Virus record (IMG/VR): IMGVR_UViG_3300015245_000040
Coordinates: 1-62,875 of that record
Reading direction: 5' to 3' (one strand)
DNA: 62,875 nt
DNA from: a virus
The position numbers were made by a program, and so were the translations under genes. Numbering within the stretch: the first letter of the stretch is position 1; each line of letters begins with the position of its first letter. The notes below the pieces were generated by a model. That model worked only from the letters and a program-made list of their open reading frames with translations. It was not told where the DNA came from and ran no database searches. Positions 16,239-23,468 of this stretch are shown here, piece after piece.

Positions 16239-16568
16239 TTAGTTTAATCCATGTTTAGACGGCTTCTCATCTGGTTCCTCACCATCTAATTCATGTTCTT
16301 CAATCTCAAGCCAGTCACAAAGTTCTTTCCTTGAACTAAAGAATTGCCACATCATCTTATTTTCATCTTTTGGTGGGTTGGTTACATTTGTGATCTTCAT
16401 ATCAGCCACATTAACCACCACCATGACAGCCCCAGCACTTGGCTTAATTTCTATTAGATAAAAACCATTTCCTAAATTTACCTTTACACATCCATGTTGT
16501 GTATCTTCATCCCTGTGATTGAAAATCATAAACCACTTTCCAACCAAATCATCAGCCATTACATTCAA
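16239..16568 (-). CDS. Unknown small protein
   Basis: 109 residues. MADDLVGKWFMIFNHRDED.. at the fourth codon (16559) is an equally good start, lying 9 nt after GAGGG. A beta-barrel-like first half is followed by an acidic tail. First gene of the minus-strand run before the tRNA cluster. Confidence 0.5.
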   Translation of the reverse strand: MNVMADDLVGKWFMIFNHRDEDTQHGCVKVNLGNGFYLIEIKPSAGAVMVVVNVADMKITNVTNPPKDENKMMWQFFSSRKELCDWLEIEEHELDGEEPDEKPSKHGLN

Positions 16569-16697
16569 CCCTCATTGCCAATTCAAATATACCCAATAAT
16601 TATAGATAATTCAAACAAACTTGTTGCCTGCTCTCATTGAGCAAAGTATGTAAAGGGCAAGGCAATGCATGAAGGTAAACACCACAGAGACATGAAA

Positions 16698-16770
16698 CCA
16701 TAGAAATAGCTCAGTTGGTAGAGCGCAAGTCTTGAGAACTTGATGGCGCAGGTTCAAATCCTGCTTTCAT
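16698..16770 (+). tRNA. tRNA-like gene, anticodon UGA, damaged acceptor stem
   Basis: D stem GCTC/GAGC, anticodon stem CAAGT/ACTTG with loop CTTGAGA (anticodon TGA, Ser) and T stem GCAGG/CCTGC are all good. The acceptor pairs only in its inner four positions (GAAA/TTTC); the outer three do not pair. The variable loop is short, unlike a true tRNA-Ser (compare 40282-40370). Probably a decayed tRNA. Confidence 0.55.
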
Positions 16771-16960
16771 ACAATCAGGGGCTAAGTCCCCTTCAAGGGT
16801 GCAAGGCTAAAGGTTCTAGGATGTAAGGTTTATATCCGGCAAGTGGGCTAGGGTTAAGCGTATAGACAGCGATCAAAATGACCTGGGATAAGTTTAGTAT
16901 CATGACAAAGTGGACTTCCCAGGCTTCTCATGCAGGTGACCTTAACTAGGGGTAAGTAGA
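16771..16960 (+). other. Gap between tRNA-like gene and next CDS
   Basis: 190 bp with no ORF. It holds a 7-bp pairing CCTGGGA (16882-16888) / TCCCAGG (16917-16923), like an isolated acceptor stem, possibly a tRNA remnant. Nothing else seen. Confidence 0.35.
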
Positions 16961-17482
16961 ATGCCTAAGATTATAGAAGCCATGAAGCGGATAAAGAGCA
17001 ACAAGGAAAAGATTGCTGATCTTCAGGCACGTATTGCTGAGGTATCAGCACACCTAAGCCATGAAACCCCTAAATACGGTACTCAGACCGAAACAACCGC
17101 TTCTATACGTGAATGGTCTCAAAGTATTCATGACACCATTCAGGAAAACATCAGACTGTTAACAGCTATTTCTAGAACTAATTTAGAAACAATGGCTACT
17201 ATCACTATTAATGATAGATCTGTTACCCAGTCTCTGGCTAGATGGATCTGGCGTAGGCGTGAGTATGCTGCACTGGACCTTATCACTTGGCAAAAGATGA
17301 CTGATCGTAATCTGAAAGAAGGAATGATGCCAAGTTCAACGGGCATTCCTCAGCCGGTTACTATAGTTAGGAACTATGATCCCAATGAACGGGATCGTAA
17401 AATTGCTGAATATAAGAGTGAAGCTCATGAAATTGATGCTACACTTGAAGTGATCAATGCGGTAACTGATCTGATAGAGTAA
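16961..17482 (+). CDS. DIP1984-family-like protein
   Basis: 173 residues. The pattern IKSNKEKIADLQARIAEVSA.., then LLTAISRTNLET..TINDRSVTQSLARW..RR...LDLITWQKMTDR, resembles the DIP1984 (DUF6847) family of helical proteins common in phages. The function of that family is not established. The stop codon directly abuts a tRNA 5'-half at 17483. Confidence 0.6.
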   Translation: MPKIIEAMKRIKSNKEKIADLQARIAEVSAHLSHETPKYGTQTETTASIREWSQSIHDTIQENIRLLTAISRTNLETMATITINDRSVTQSLARWIWRRREYAALDLITWQKMTDRNLKEGMMPSSTGIPQPVTIVRNYDPNERDRKIAEYKSEAHEIDATLEVINAVTDLIE

Positions 17483-17518
17483 GCCTTGTAAACATTGCTG
17501 GCGATGTAGCCGCCCTGT

Positions 17519-17593
17519 GCCCCATTAGCTCAAATTGGTAGAGCATTTCTTTTGTAAGGAAAAGGTTGCAGGTTCAAATCCATGCATGGGGCA
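17519..17593 (+). tRNA. tRNA-Thr (anticodon TGT)
   Basis: Acceptor GCCCCAT/ATGGGGC is perfect, D stem GCTC/GAGC, anticodon stem TTTCT/GGAAA with loop TTTGTAA (TGT, reads ACA), T loop TTCAAAT. The T stem contains one extra A on its 3' side (CCATGC for CCTGC). Encoded CCA follows (17594-17596). Confidence 0.8.
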
Positions 17594-17596
17594 CCA

Positions 17597-18088
17597 ATGC
17601 TTTTATGTAAACAATGTGGGATAAAAGAAGCAAAAATACTGTTCTGCTCACGTCAATGTGCTGCAACGTTCAATAATCTCAAAAGGGGTGACAAAAATAG
17701 AAAAAATTGCCTTTGGTGCAATAATAAAACTTTAAATAAAATGTTTTGTTCCTATGAATGCACAAATTCATCCAAGAAATTTAGAAATAACGAAAAGTTT
17801 CTACAAGCATTAAAAGAAGGTTTTGTTATAGATGAAGATAAAATGAAAGAGTTGATCATTTTGACCAAAGGTAGGAAATGTCAAGTATGCAATTTAGATA
17901 CTTGGAATGGAAAACCTATACCACTTGAACTTGATCATATAGATGGAAATTCAGAAAATAGAATCCCTGAAAATTACAGAATAATATGTCCTAATTGCCA
18001 CGCGCAAACACCTACTTTTAAAGGAAAGAATCGGGGAAATGGCAGATATAAACGGGCAGAAAGATATCGACAAAATAAAAGTTTCTAA
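17597..18088 (+). CDS. HNH endonuclease joined to tRNA-Thr
   Basis: 163 residues from the ATG touching the tRNA CCA; an in-frame ATG at 17582 would lie inside the tRNA and is less likely. Two Cys-rich motifs (CKQCGIKEAKILFCSRQC and CLWCNNK..FCSYEC) are followed by HNH residues at 115-150: CQVCNLDTWNGK..PLELDHIDGN, ENYRIICPNCHAQT. The GGGGC of the tRNA acceptor is the only purine-rich stretch upstream. It is a paralogue of 18364-18774. Confidence 0.85.
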   Translation: MLLCKQCGIKEAKILFCSRQCAATFNNLKRGDKNRKNCLWCNNKTLNKMFCSYECTNSSKKFRNNEKFLQALKEGFVIDEDKMKELIILTKGRKCQVCNLDTWNGKPIPLELDHIDGNSENRIPENYRIICPNCHAQTPTFKGKNRGNGRYKRAERYRQNKSF

Positions 18089-18122
18089 TCGCAGAGCCAT
18101 GTTCGATTCCTAGACAAGGCAC

Positions 18123-18194
18123 GGGCTGATAGTGATAATGGGAGCACACTGGTCCTGCAAACCGGAAGTCAGAGTTCGATCCTCTGTCAGTCCA
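18123..18194 (+). tRNA. tRNA-Ala (anticodon TGC) with unusual C33
   Basis: Acceptor GGGCTGA/TCAGTCC pairs throughout and has G3.T70, the alanine identity element. Anticodon stem CTGGT/ACCGG, loop CCTGCAA: anticodon TGC with C instead of T at position 33. T arm CAGAG-TTCGATC-CTCTG is perfect. CCA is encoded (18195-18197). Confidence 0.75.
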
Positions 18195-18284
18195 CCAATT
18201 AAAGAAATTATAGAGCTGACTTTTCATAGAAGGATGAGCCGACGGCCTGTAGCTCAAGTGGTTAGAGTAATCACCTTAAAATAA

Positions 18285-18358
18285 AGTCCTGTAGCTCAAT
18301 CGGTTAGAGCAGACGGCATATAACCGCCAGGTTCTAGGTTCAAATCCTAGCAGGACTA
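18285..18358 (+). tRNA. tRNA-Ile (anticodon TAT), A33
   Basis: Acceptor AGTCCTG/CAGGACT perfect, D stem GCTC/GAGC, T arm CTAGG-TTCAAAT-CCTAG perfect, CCA encoded. Anticodon loop CATATAA within GACGG/CCGCC (one mismatch) gives TAT with A at position 33. Starts 3 nt after the 5' half of the split tRNA. Confidence 0.7.
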
Positions 18359-18363
18359 CCAAC

Positions 18364-18774
18364 ATGAAATTTTTCATATGTAACAATTGCAGTAAACACA
18401 TACCAATAAGTTATGGATCTTTTAATAAATACTGTTCTAGTAAATGTGATCAAGAATTCAGATTTAAAATAAGATATAATTTATGGATAAAAAATGAACT
18501 TATTGTTCCTGATTCATATGGGGCACGGGCATTAAAACGACTTGTATCATTTAGAGATGGATACAAATGTTCAGAATGCTCACTATCAGAATGGAGAGGT
18601 AAAAAACTATCACTTGAACTAGAGCATAAAGATGGAAATCATCAAAATAATGAGCCAGAAAATGTTTGTTTATTATGCCCTAACTGTCATAGTCAAACAC
18701 CTACTTTTAGGGGCAAAAACAAAGGTAAAGGTAGATCCTATTTTAGAAACAGATTTCATAAAAACAAAAATTAA
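18364..18774 (+). CDS. HNH endonuclease joined to tRNA-Ile
   Basis: 136 residues. N-terminal Cys motif (FICNNC..YCSSKC), C-terminal HNH: CSECSLSEWRGK..SLELEHKDGN, ENVCLLCPNCHSQT, like the product of 17597-18088. Its only ribosome site is AGGA within the acceptor strand of the tRNA (CAGGACTACCAAC-ATG), so tRNA processing and HNH translation would compete. Followed by the 3' half of another tRNA. Confidence 0.85.
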   Translation: MKFFICNNCSKHIPISYGSFNKYCSSKCDQEFRFKIRYNLWIKNELIVPDSYGARALKRLVSFRDGYKCSECSLSEWRGKKLSLELEHKDGNHQNNEPENVCLLCPNCHSQTPTFRGKNKGKGRSYFRNRFHKNKN

Positions 18775-18899
18775 GTATTATTTCAATTTCCAAACAAAAA
18801 CATAAAAATATTAGAATAGTTATATTTTATGGAATACACAAACACTAAGTGATAGATCTGGGTTCAATCCCCAGCAGACCAACCAGTAAAGAGGGCAAC

Positions 18900-19682
18900 A
18901 TGTCAGAAACTGAAGTATCAAACGACGCTGAATATGACTTCGTTGATAAGAGTTCATGGGGTCAGGGGGAATGGCTCAATGAGCCAGATAAAATAACTTG
19001 GACTGATCCTGAAACAGGCTATTCATGCATTGTCCTACGCGGTCCTGTAGGATCATTCTGTGGTTATGTTGGGGTACCTATCTATCACCCTGCTTATGGC
19101 CTAAGCTATAACGGATCTACTCAACATGATCATGATCAACGCAGTGATGCTTTTTTAAAAGCCCTTAGAAATAATGTTGATAAAAGTAAGCCTTTCCTTG
19201 ATCGTATTGGTCTTGATAAACTCCCTGAAACACCTGTGGTTCCAAATATCGGTGACAAAATTAGTGAAATTAGGGTCCATGGAGGTTTGACCTATTCAGG
19301 GGGACCTCATAAACCCACTAAGGAAATGTGGGAAAATTACAAATTACAGGCCTTTAGAAGTAGAATTGAAGCTGCAATGTTTCCTCATGGTGATTCGGCT
19401 GAATTTCTAAAGGAATGGGGACCATTTCTTGATGACTATGAAGCTTGGTCTAAGCAAGTAATCTTAAAAACTATTGGTTCAGAAAATTATGATGACGAAA
19501 ATTGGTACTTTGGCTTCGACTGTTCTCATCACCTTGACCTAAGCCCTAAGCTTGAAGCCACATTAAAATTGGTTGGTAGTTATTCATCACATACTCACTT
19601 GCGTGATGTCTATCGTAATATAAGTTACGTAAAAAAGGAAGTTGTGTCACTAGCCCAACAACTTAAACAATTGGCTCCGTAG
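18900..19682 (+). CDS. Unknown phage protein
   Basis: 260 residues from MSETEVSNDAEYDF. The ATG at 18900 is chosen because GAGGGCAAC precedes it; an in-frame ATG at 18849 would overlap the tRNA 3' half. Globular, acidic; segments RGPVGSFCGYVGVPIYHPAYG and WYFGFDCSHHLDL look conserved. The TAG stop lies inside the 5' end of tRNA-Arg. Not recognised. Confidence 0.6.
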   Translation: MSETEVSNDAEYDFVDKSSWGQGEWLNEPDKITWTDPETGYSCIVLRGPVGSFCGYVGVPIYHPAYGLSYNGSTQHDHDQRSDAFLKALRNNVDKSKPFLDRIGLDKLPETPVVPNIGDKISEIRVHGGLTYSGGPHKPTKEMWENYKLQAFRSRIEAAMFPHGDSAEFLKEWGPFLDDYEAWSKQVILKTIGSENYDDENWYFGFDCSHHLDLSPKLEATLKLVGSYSSHTHLRDVYRNISYVKKEVVSLAQQLKQLAP

Positions 19683-19746
19683 CTCAACTGGAAAGAGCAA
19701 CGAATTTCTAATTCGTAGGTTGAAAGTTCGAGTCTTTCCGGAGTCA
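19673..19746 (+). tRNA. tRNA-Arg (anticodon TCT)
   Basis: Acceptor GGCTCCG/CGGAGTC (one G.T), D stem GCTC/GAGC, anticodon stem ACGAA/TTCGT with loop TTTCTAA (TCT, reads AGA), T arm GAAAG-TTCGAGT-CTTTC. No encoded CCA. Its first ten bases overlap the end of the CDS before it. Confidence 0.9.
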
Positions 19747-19747
19747 C

Positions 19748-19818
19748 GGCGGGATGTCAGATTGGTTATGTAGGAAACTGCAAATTTCCCTAAGTGGGTT
19801 CGATTCCCTCTCTCGCCT
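19748..19818 (+). tRNA. tRNA-Cys (anticodon GCA)
   Basis: Acceptor GGCGGGA/TCTCGCC, anticodon stem GGAAA/TTTCC with loop CTGCAAA (GCA), T loop TTCGATT, discriminator T typical of tRNA-Cys, CCA encoded (19819-19821). D arm is short. Confidence 0.85.
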
Positions 19819-19821
19819 CCA

Positions 19822-19951
19822 TATGGTACGTGTAGCATAGTCTGGTTAATTCCCTCCCTGAAGTAAGGAATAAAATTCGTATGCAGCATATAAACGATTA
19901 TGAGTGTAATAAGGTTGAGATTAATTTATTTGACAGATGATAGTATTCTCA
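19822..19951 (+). other. Gap with a tRNA-like remnant
   Basis: TAGCATAGTCTGGTTA looks like a D arm and ATTCC/GGAAT like an anticodon stem, but the loop between is 13 nt and no T arm or acceptor partner is clear. Possibly a broken tRNA. No ORF. Confidence 0.3.
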
Positions 19952-20026
19952 GGGCTTGTAGCTTAATCGGTCTAAAGCATACGACTTTTAATCGTAAGAT
20001 CCTGGGTTCAAATCCCTCCGTGTCCT
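19952..20026 (+). tRNA. tRNA-Lys (anticodon TTT), weak acceptor
   Basis: Anticodon stem TACGA/TCGTA with loop CTTTTAA (TTT, reads AAA) is perfect. Acceptor GGGCTTG/CGTGTCC has one mismatch and two wobbles; the T stem CTGGG/CCCTC pairs at three positions. No CCA. It ends at the 3' end of the convergent reductase gene. Confidence 0.7.
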
Positions 20027-21966
20027 CATAACAAATCACAATTCCCACTAACGCAAGATAACTCTTGACTACCTGTAGTCATATCTAGTTTCTCATAATC
20101 TTTCAGTTTAATCCAATCTATTTCCTGAGGAGTCTTATTTACCCATTCATTATATTGATCCTCAGTTAAATCAGCGAATGGAGCCTGCTGATAACTATGA
20201 TCTGAGAATGGAAGAAATGAAACTCCACTCATAAATTCAAAGTTATCATATATCCAACTACCTACCCTCATCCACTCATCTTCACGGACTGATACAGTCA
20301 CCGAAGGTTTATGTTCGGTCCAATAAAGTTGATATGATTTCCATATATCTAATTGTTTAACAGCACTAAAATCTTTCTTAAATAGGGCATTATCTGGACT
20401 TTTAAGGGGGAAGTAGAATACATAATTACTGTGATGCATTAAATCATCTTCATAGTAAAAACCTTGATCTATTAAAAGTTGTGAAACAGGGTCTTTCTTA
20501 TCATTTCTTACTGAACGTAGGTAAAAAGGAGAGTGCCTAGTATGGATACCAGAGGAGGTATTGTTAAGGGAACTGACAGTCCCTGAAGGCTTAACACAAG
20601 TAATCGCGGTTGCTTGCGGTATTCCAAACTTCTTACTCCATTCTAAATTGGTTTGAATGGCCCTCTTCCTTAACTTAGTTAATACTCCCTTTAAATGCTC
20701 AGTCCCTTGGGCACCTGATGTTATCACATTATCCATTATCCCTGTCATAGATACCCCTAACAACCTTTCATCCTCAAAGTTCTTTTTCCACGTCTTTGAT
20801 AAGAATTTAAAATTTGTCAGGGTAGATTGGATAGTTCCTAGAATAGTTGCAATTTTTACTTTTTCTAACAATGTATCAATAGTGTCATCATCCCTGATAA
20901 TAATTTCAGTTAGATTACACCCTTGTTTATCCCTTAGTATTATCTCAGAGCATGGATTACAGCCCCATTCATAATTAGGGTCCCGTAACCTGCAGTCATC
21001 ACCAAAGTGTTTCTTTCTAAAGTCATTAGATCGGTTAATTATATTCTTAGAAGCCCAGCGTGAAAATATGCCCCGTTCACCTGATTTGGAATCATACAAT
21101 GACTTCCATTCGGCGATAAAAGTATCCATTGGAGGAACTTTATCAGTATAAACTGCTGAATTATTAGCTATTGATCTATAAGATGTTGTTGACCACCACT
21201 GACCCATCTTAGCATTACGCATTCTATCATCAGACAAGTTTGACAATGATATAAGGGCCGACCGTCTCACACCCCCGCTCACAACTACATTTCCTATCAT
21301 GCAACAAATATCATGACAGTCTAAGGATGTAAGTTTTTGCCCTCTGTTCTGTTTAAATTTTTCTATTACAAATTTGAATAACTGATCTAAAGGTGCTGGT
21401 CCACTTGCCCTCCCACCAAATATCCTCAATATAGCACCAGCAGGTCTTATCTTACTAAGATCATAATTTGGAATGTTACCCATATATAAAAGGCTGATAA
21501 GCTCATTCAGGGATTTAGCCCATCCCAACTTAGAATCAGAAACTACTATTGTAGTATCAGTTGGATATAATTCATCAGGAACATCAGGAAGATTATTAAT
21601 AAATTGCCTCTCAATACTAAAACCTACACCACAACCATTCATTAAGACATAAAGCATCTCACCAAATGCTTTAGGGCTATTTATAGAAAGATAGAGACAA
21701 TTATAGCCTCCTATATTGTCCCTTTCTAAGGCTAGACCAGCAGTCATCAGACATCGCATCGACGGCATAACTTGATAATTTAGAATAGCTGATTCTAAAT
21801 AACTCCTAGTTTCAGTGTCTAGAATATATCCACAATTTTCTTTCAAATGGACTTGAAAGAAGTCAAAATACCTTTTAATCGTTTCAGGCCACCTTTCCCG
21901 TCTTCCTTCCTCATGCAAGTAACGGGCGTACTTTGAGATATAAACATAGTCTGAGAAGGTAGACAT
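20026..21966 (-). CDS. Adenosylcobalamin-dependent (class II) ribonucleoside-triphosphate reductase
   Basis: 646 residues, the monomeric class II type. It makes dNTPs from NTPs using a B12-generated thiyl radical. Visible: GGYNCLYLS near 97, NGCGVGFSIE near 120, the SGGVRRSALIS loop near 235, ..WGCNPCSEIILRDKQGCNLTEI (active-site Cys region) near 345, CVKPSGTVSSLNNTSSGIHT near 475, and the C-terminal redox arm CVSGNCDLL. Length is usual for the family. Gives the phage oxygen-independent dNTP supply if the host or medium has cobalamin. Ends beside the tRNA cluster. Confidence 0.92.
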   Translation of the reverse strand: MSTFSDYVYISKYARYLHEEGRRERWPETIKRYFDFFQVHLKENCGYILDTETRSYLESAILNYQVMPSMRCLMTAGLALERDNIGGYNCLYLSINSPKAFGEMLYVLMNGCGVGFSIERQFINNLPDVPDELYPTDTTIVVSDSKLGWAKSLNELISLLYMGNIPNYDLSKIRPAGAILRIFGGRASGPAPLDQLFKFVIEKFKQNRGQKLTSLDCHDICCMIGNVVVSGGVRRSALISLSNLSDDRMRNAKMGQWWSTTSYRSIANNSAVYTDKVPPMDTFIAEWKSLYDSKSGERGIFSRWASKNIINRSNDFRKKHFGDDCRLRDPNYEWGCNPCSEIILRDKQGCNLTEIIIRDDDTIDTLLEKVKIATILGTIQSTLTNFKFLSKTWKKNFEDERLLGVSMTGIMDNVITSGAQGTEHLKGVLTKLRKRAIQTNLEWSKKFGIPQATAITCVKPSGTVSSLNNTSSGIHTRHSPFYLRSVRNDKKDPVSQLLIDQGFYYEDDLMHHSNYVFYFPLKSPDNALFKKDFSAVKQLDIWKSYQLYWTEHKPSVTVSVREDEWMRVGSWIYDNFEFMSGVSFLPFSDHSYQQAPFADLTEDQYNEWVNKTPQEIDWIKLKDYEKLDMTTGSQELSCVSGNCDLL

Positions 21967-22026
21967 TCAACCCTCAAGTAGTTAGGGGTAGCCCCAGTCT
22001 AATCATACTCTTTTCTACTTGAAAGG

Positions 22027-22341
22027 TTACTTACCTTTACGCTTTATCTGTTTAATCGCTGTATTAATACTTCCTCTAATATCCTTCCTACGATCATCAG
22101 GAGTCATCTCATATCTAGCAATAGTAATATGCATCTGATGTGCAGCTTTCTTATCTTCTTTTATATCATTATCAGAATGTTCATAATCGTGAAAAGCTTT
22201 CTTAAATTGTGGTGGGCTAATACCTTTCTTTTTAGCCTCAGCTGGTTCCTCTTTAGGGGTAGGGGTTACAGGCACTTTTCTTTTAGCCATTTTTCTGTTC
22301 CTTAAAGTTGTTGTTGTGATTTCAGGTAGATTTGGTGCCAT
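22027..22341 (-). CDS. Small basic protein with an N-terminal capsid-gene relic
   Basis: 104 residues if started at 22341, which has an AAGGGG site. The first 17 residues (MAPNLPEITTTTLRNRK) mirror the start of the capsid protein (MAFPNLSEIVTTTLRNRT), then MAKRKVPVTPTPKEE begins an unrelated Lys-rich helical protein with its own AAGGA site at 22290. The 87-residue form is the likely native one. Function unknown. Confidence 0.6.
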   Translation of the reverse strand: MAPNLPEITTTTLRNRKMAKRKVPVTPTPKEEPAEAKKKGISPPQFKKAFHDYEHSDNDIKEDKKAAHQMHITIARYEMTPDDRRKDIRGSINTAIKQIKRKGK

Positions 22342-22350
22342 AATTACCCC

Positions 22351-22554
22351 TTATTTTCCAAGGATTCTATTTGCCTTAGCATCAATTTTAGCTTTTGATG
22401 ATGCACTAAGATTACCTTTTTTAACCTGTTGTGTAGCCCTAGCCTTAGCGTTCTGAGCATGAGATTTATCTGGCATTGGATATTTACGTTCCCCCGGTAA
22501 GCCAAACGTCTTCTTTGGTAAAGCGTTACGGGTTTTAGCCTTGAGCAAAGCCAT
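22351..22554 (-). CDS. DUF6582-like small phage protein
   Basis: 67 residues with KTFGLPGERKYPMPDKSH followed by AQNAKARATQQVKKGNLS..AKAKIDAKANRIL. This matches a small family common in phages and prophages; role not established. It overlaps the end of the next gene by 20 nt. Confidence 0.65.
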   Translation of the reverse strand: MALLKAKTRNALPKKTFGLPGERKYPMPDKSHAQNAKARATQQVKKGNLSASSKAKIDAKANRILGK

Positions 22555-23287
22555 CTGAAAGCTCCTTTATCTTATCAGCCAATTCAGTTAGATCTTGCTT
22601 AGAAAACCTGCTATCAATTGGAATAAGTGTTAGTTCTTTGTATAGTTTATTACCCAATCCATACTTATCTTTCCATGGATCTGATAACTTGACATCTAAA
22701 CCCATCAATACCTTTTCACGGTTCTTCAATAAAATTGGAAATACTGAAGGAAATTCATGATGATGTAATTGTCTGATATCCTTAAAAATATCCTGACAAT
22801 GGTAATAATTATTATTTCTTACCTGAATTTCCTGCCAAGTTAATAATGGATGCTTATACAAGTTAGGGACTTCACTTGGACCTGATAACCTATAGGGTGA
22901 AATGATAGCAGATCCCCTTTGCCCCGGCAAAATTTTCCTGAAACTGTTGAACCAAATTTGATTATGCTCAACTGGAATAAAAGGTTCTGGTAGCCAAACT
23001 CCATCCCTGATAACAATAGTATTAGGGGGTGAATCTTTCCCTACTAATGATTCTTTTCCGAAAAAATCAATTAGATAGAACACTTTTGGTTCACTACCTG
23101 TACCTACATTAGCAGACCAGTTAAATAATGAGTCTATATGATAGAATTCTATGTTCTTTACCCTACTTTTAACTTCATCAATTATTTCATCTGGAATGAA
23201 ATCAGGTAAATACCACGTACGATTCCGGAAATTTTCTGCAAGGACTTTAACAGCATCTAATCCCCGTTCTAACCAATAATAATACAT
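22535..23287 (-). CDS. PLP aminotransferase-like protein (putative)
   Basis: 250 residues. RTWYLPDFIPDEIIDEVKS..NIEFYHID recalls the start of DegT-type aminotransferases, and IWFNSFRKILPGQRGSAII recalls their Lys-bearing loop (S.RK.LP..GG), with Lys near 130. It is shorter than the usual 370 residues, so it may lack the small domain. Part of a cassette with a methyltransferase and an ATP-grasp ligase. Family assignment tentative. Confidence 0.45.
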   Translation of the reverse strand: MYYYWLERGLDAVKVLAENFRNRTWYLPDFIPDEIIDEVKSRVKNIEFYHIDSLFNWSANVGTGSEPKVFYLIDFFGKESLVGKDSPPNTIVIRDGVWLPEPFIPVEHNQIWFNSFRKILPGQRGSAIISPYRLSGPSEVPNLYKHPLLTWQEIQVRNNNYYHCQDIFKDIRQLHHHEFPSVFPILLKNREKVLMGLDVKLSDPWKDKYGLGNKLYKELTLIPIDSRFSKQDLTELADKIKELSDGFAQG

Positions 23288-23288
23288 C

Positions 23289-23468
23289 TTACTTCACCAC
23301 TGGTTTTGTGATCTTATTACTCATACAGGCTTCAATTAAATCACGTCTATACCCTCTACTAACAAGATCTTCTTTAAATTTATCCTCTATATAACCCAGT
23401 AAATCAGCAATAAGTAATTCTGATGCTACTTTAAATTCATCTTCAGTTAGCTTGGCCTTCTCACTCAT
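23289..23468 (-). CDS. Small helical protein
   Basis: 59 residues, MSEKAKLTEDEFKVASELL.. to ..NKITKPVVK. The start overlaps the methyltransferase stop by 8 nt and the end is 1 nt from the next gene, so coupling is tight. Function unknown. Confidence 0.55.
   Translation of the reverse strand: MSEKAKLTEDEFKVASELLIADLLGYIEDKFKEDLVSRGYRRDLIEACMSNKITKPVVK

Larger units (their letters stand above)
17483..18121 (+). pseudogene. Split tRNA (outer 1), halves separated by tRNA-Thr and an HNH gene
   Basis: GCCTTGT at 17483-17489 is the exact complement of ACAAGGC at 18114-18120. The latter lies where an acceptor 3' strand should be, after T loop TTCGATT and 5 nt. The 3' part begins near 18083. The T stem has two mismatches and the D/anticodon region does not fit cleanly, so this reading is tentative. 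Between the halves sit an intact tRNA and an HNH gene. Confidence 0.4.
18243..18885 (+). pseudogene. Split tRNA (outer 2), interrupted in the anticodon loop
   Basis: The 5' half is 18243-18281: acceptor CGGCCTG, D stem GCTC/GAGT, anticodon 5' strand ATCAC, then CTTA. The 3' half is about 18845-18885: CTAA, anticodon 3' strand GTGAT, perfect T arm CTGGG-TTCAATC-CCCAG, acceptor CAGACCA, A, CCA. Joined, the geometry is that of a normal tRNA with the break in the anticodon loop. The acceptor has two C.A mismatches, so it may be decaying. An intact tRNA and an HNH gene lie in the break. Confidence 0.6.
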
